Assembly (NCBI GenBank): GCA_003161815.1
Contig: PMNN01000075.1
Span: 1-5,205 of the forward strand
DNA length: 5,205 nucleotides
Direction: 5' to 3'
Origin: Methanobacterium sp.
GTDB lineage: Archaea > Methanobacteriota > Methanobacteria > Methanobacteriales > Methanobacteriaceae
The translations under genes and the position numbers were made by a program. The notes below the pieces were generated by a model. That model ran no database searches, had not been told where the DNA came from, and saw nothing but the letters and a program-made list of their open reading frames with translations. Positions within the stretch are counted from its first letter, which is position 1; each line of letters begins with the position of its first letter. Below, in pieces: positions 3,346 through 5,205 of the stretch.

Positions 3346-5205
3346 TTGAATTTTGAAATAAAATATAAAGATGCCCGGGGAAGAGTTGGATTACTTAAAA
3401 CTACCCATGGAAATGTTAAAACTCCTGCTTTAATGCCAGTTATTCATCCTGGAAAGCAAATAATAGATGTAAAAAAGTTCGGAGCAGAAATAGTCATAAC
3501 TAATGCTTATATCATATACAAAAATAGGGATTTAAGACTTAAAGCATTAGAAAATGGAGTTCACAATCTCATAAATTTTCCAGGACCCATAGTAACCGAT
3601 TCAGGCTCCTTCCAATTATCTGAATATGGAGATATAGACGTTAGCAACAAGGATATCATTGAATTCCAGGAGAAAATCGGCGCAGATATAGGCACATCCA
3701 TAGACATACCCACTCCACCCTTCGTGAAAAGGGAGAGAGCGGAAAAAGAACTTGAAATAACTATTAAAAGAGCTAGAGAATCTTTAAATGTTAGAGAAAA
3801 TATGATGCTAAACTCCGTAGTTCAGGGTTCTAATTATAATGATTTACGTGCGAAATGCGCTCAGATTATTGGTGACATGAATTTTGAGGTTCATCCCATA
3901 GGTGCAGTGGTTCCTTTAATGGAATCATATCAATACTCCACTCTTCTAGATATAATTATGTCTTCAGTGGAAAATCTTCCTGATTCTAGGCCTAGACACC
4001 TCATGGGTGCAGGTCATCCCATGATATTCGCTTTCGCGGTGGCTTTGGGTTGTGACTTGTTTGATTCTGCAGCTTACATACTCTACGCGCAAGATGATAG
4101 GTTATTAATGCCGAATGGAACTTATAAATTGGAAAATTTATATGAAATGCCCTGTTCCTGTGAAGTATGCTGTTCTTACACTCCTGATGACCTGCGAAGC
4201 ATGGAAAAGAATGATAGAATGAAGCTTATAGCCCAGCATAACTTAAATATAAGCTTTGCAGAAATCAGATTGGTTAAACAATCCTTAGTTGAGGGTAGTT
4301 TATGGGAATTAGTGGAAGAAAGATGTAGAGTACATCCGTATCTTCTAGAGGCTCTGCGAAATCTGAAAAAATATACTATTAATTTGGAAAAATATGACCC
4401 TCCCTATAAAAAATCGGCTTTTTTCTACTCAGGACCGGAATCATTGCAGAGAGTAGAGATTCATCGCCATCTAAAGCGATTGAGAAGATTACCATCATTT
4501 AAGCGGTTGTTAATACTCCCACCCACTGAAAAACCTTATTCCAAAAATATTTCTCTTAATATAAATAAATTCTATTCTAACATTGAAAATCTGAACTTAA
4601 ATGAAGTTCTAGGTGCATCTGATGATTTACAGGTAACTGTAGTTGATGTTCCATTTGCAGTAATTCCATTCGAAATTGATGAAGTGTATCCTCTAGCTCA
4701 AAATGAATCACCCTCAACATTAGATGAAGATGCTAAAAAATTCGTGAGTGGAATCCTAAAGTATTACCTAGATGATTATGAAGAGGTTATTATAAGTGCA
4801 GATTCTATGAAAATATTTGAAGATTCTTTAAAATCTTCTTTAAAATCTCAGTTAAAATTTGAATATTATCATTCTTTAAATATCGACTTTGATGATGAGC
4901 GAAGAGTTAAGTATATGGCTGATTATCAGTTTGGCTCAGGTTCTGGGGAAGCACTTTTTGATGGGGATTTAAATATAGTTAAAAGTAAGAAAACTTATAA
5001 AATAAGACATGTTTATCATAAAGAAGAACTTATAGCCACTTTACGTGCCAGTGATGGTGTTCTGGTGTTGGGGAGGGAGGGAGCACGTCGTTTGCATGGA
5101 TATCTTCCCTATCCTCAAAACCGAGTGATTGTCAATGAAGAAGCTGAACCCTTCGCAGTGGAAGGAAAAAGTATATTTGCTAAATTTATAATAGATTGTG
5201 ATAGT
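3346..5205 (+). CDS. tgtA: Archaeosine tRNA-guanine transglycosylase (TgtA), C-terminus cut by the window edge
   Basis: Starting at TTG, 620 codons run open to the right edge. TgtA swaps guanine-15 in the D-loop of archaeal tRNAs for preQ0, the first tRNA-level step of archaeosine synthesis. Residues 1 to about 300 form the TIM-barrel catalytic domain: TDSGSFQ with the nucleophile candidate Asp85, IDIPTPP (114-120), VVQGS, HPIGAVVP, and GCDLFDSAAY with the second conserved Asp240. The zinc site is complete as Cys270-x-Cys272-x2-Cys275-x22-His298. The archaeal-specific C-terminal domains follow, with FFYSG near 359-363 and, from about residue 541, a PUA RNA-binding domain containing ASDGVLVLGREGA and RVIVNEEAEPF. 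These domains let the archaeal enzyme reach the buried base 15, unlike bacterial TGT, which acts at 34. Related methanogen proteins are about 640-660 residues, so only the last few tens of residues are probably missing. All key residues are present. The TTG start is supported by GGGTG at 3333-3337. It could be confused with the paralogue ArcS, but the intact nucleophile and zinc motifs argue for TgtA. Confidence 0.95.
   Translation, partial: MNFEIKYKDARGRVGLLKTTHGNVKTPALMPVIHPGKQIIDVKKFGAEIVITNAYIIYKNRDLRLKALENGVHNLINFPGPIVTDSGSFQLSEYGDIDVSNKDIIEFQEKIGADIGTSIDIPTPPFVKRERAEKELEITIKRARESLNVRENMMLNSVVQGSNYNDLRAKCAQIIGDMNFEVHPIGAVVPLMESYQYSTLLDIIMSSVENLPDSRPRHLMGAGHPMIFAFAVALGCDLFDSAAYILYAQDDRLLMPNGTYKLENLYEMPCSCEVCCSYTPDDLRSMEKNDRMKLIAQHNLNISFAEIRLVKQSLVEGSLWELVEERCRVHPYLLEALRNLKKYTINLEKYDPPYKKSAFFYSGPESLQRVEIHRHLKRLRRLPSFKRLLILPPTEKPYSKNISLNINKFYSNIENLNLNEVLGASDDLQVTVVDVPFAVIPFEIDEVYPLAQNESPSTLDEDAKKFVSGILKYYLDDYEEVIISADSMKIFEDSLKSSLKSQLKFEYYHSLNIDFDDERRVKYMADYQFGSGSGEALFDGDLNIVKSKKTYKIRHVYHKEELIATLRASDGVLVLGREGARRLHGYLPYPQNRVIVNEEAEPFAVEGKSIFAKFIIDCDS

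Noticed and set aside
1224..5205. A single tRNA-modification operon of the methyltransferase and tgtA
   Set aside because: They are about 820 bases apart, with terminator-like T-runs and a separate strong promoter between them.

Overview
The window looks like chromosomal DNA from a methanogenic archaeon, most likely of the Methanobacteriales (Methanobacterium or Methanobrevibacter type). The DNA is strongly AT-rich. Intergenic regions carry archaeal TATA-box-like stretches and GGAGG-type ribosome binding sites, and TTG starts are used twice. Most tellingly, the window encodes the archaea-specific tRNA-guanine transglycosylase of archaeosine synthesis (TgtA) and a small iron-sulfur flavoprotein of the kind abundant in methanogens. 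The lineage is inferred from protein character, not from a database match.

Layout. Two genes lie on the minus strand at the left. One is the first 36 codons of a family 2 glycosyltransferase (1-109), preceded by a long leader with two interlocked inverted repeats. The other is a complete NADPH-dependent FMN reductase / iron-sulfur flavoprotein (351-944, TTG start). A divergent intergenic region of about 260 bases follows, holding a perfect 10-bp palindrome and a hairpin. On the plus strand come a 434-residue MnmC-type tRNA wobble-uridine methyltransferase with an unusual cysteine-rich tail (1224-2528), then a gene-poor stretch containing an apparently broken gene for a small two-helix membrane protein (2857-3131). 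This broken gene still has a strong TATA box and a near-ideal ribosome binding site. Last comes tgtA (3346 to the window edge, 620 codons present), which starts with TTG.

Functional picture. The two large plus-strand genes both act on tRNA: TgtA at position 15 in the D-loop, and the MnmC-like enzyme probably at U34 of the anticodon. They are about 820 bases apart, and the remnant gene between them seems to have its own promoter and terminator, so a shared operon is not supported. The flavoprotein and the glycosyltransferase share a strand but are about 240 bases apart with separate signals, and no functional link is evident.

Nothing here resembles a mobile element, CRISPR array, tRNA or rRNA gene. 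The observations most worth a second look are the doubly disrupted small membrane-protein gene with intact expression signals, the Cys-x5-Cys-x-Cys-x3-Cys tail on the methyltransferase, and the interlocked inverted repeats just ahead of the glycosyltransferase ribosome binding site.
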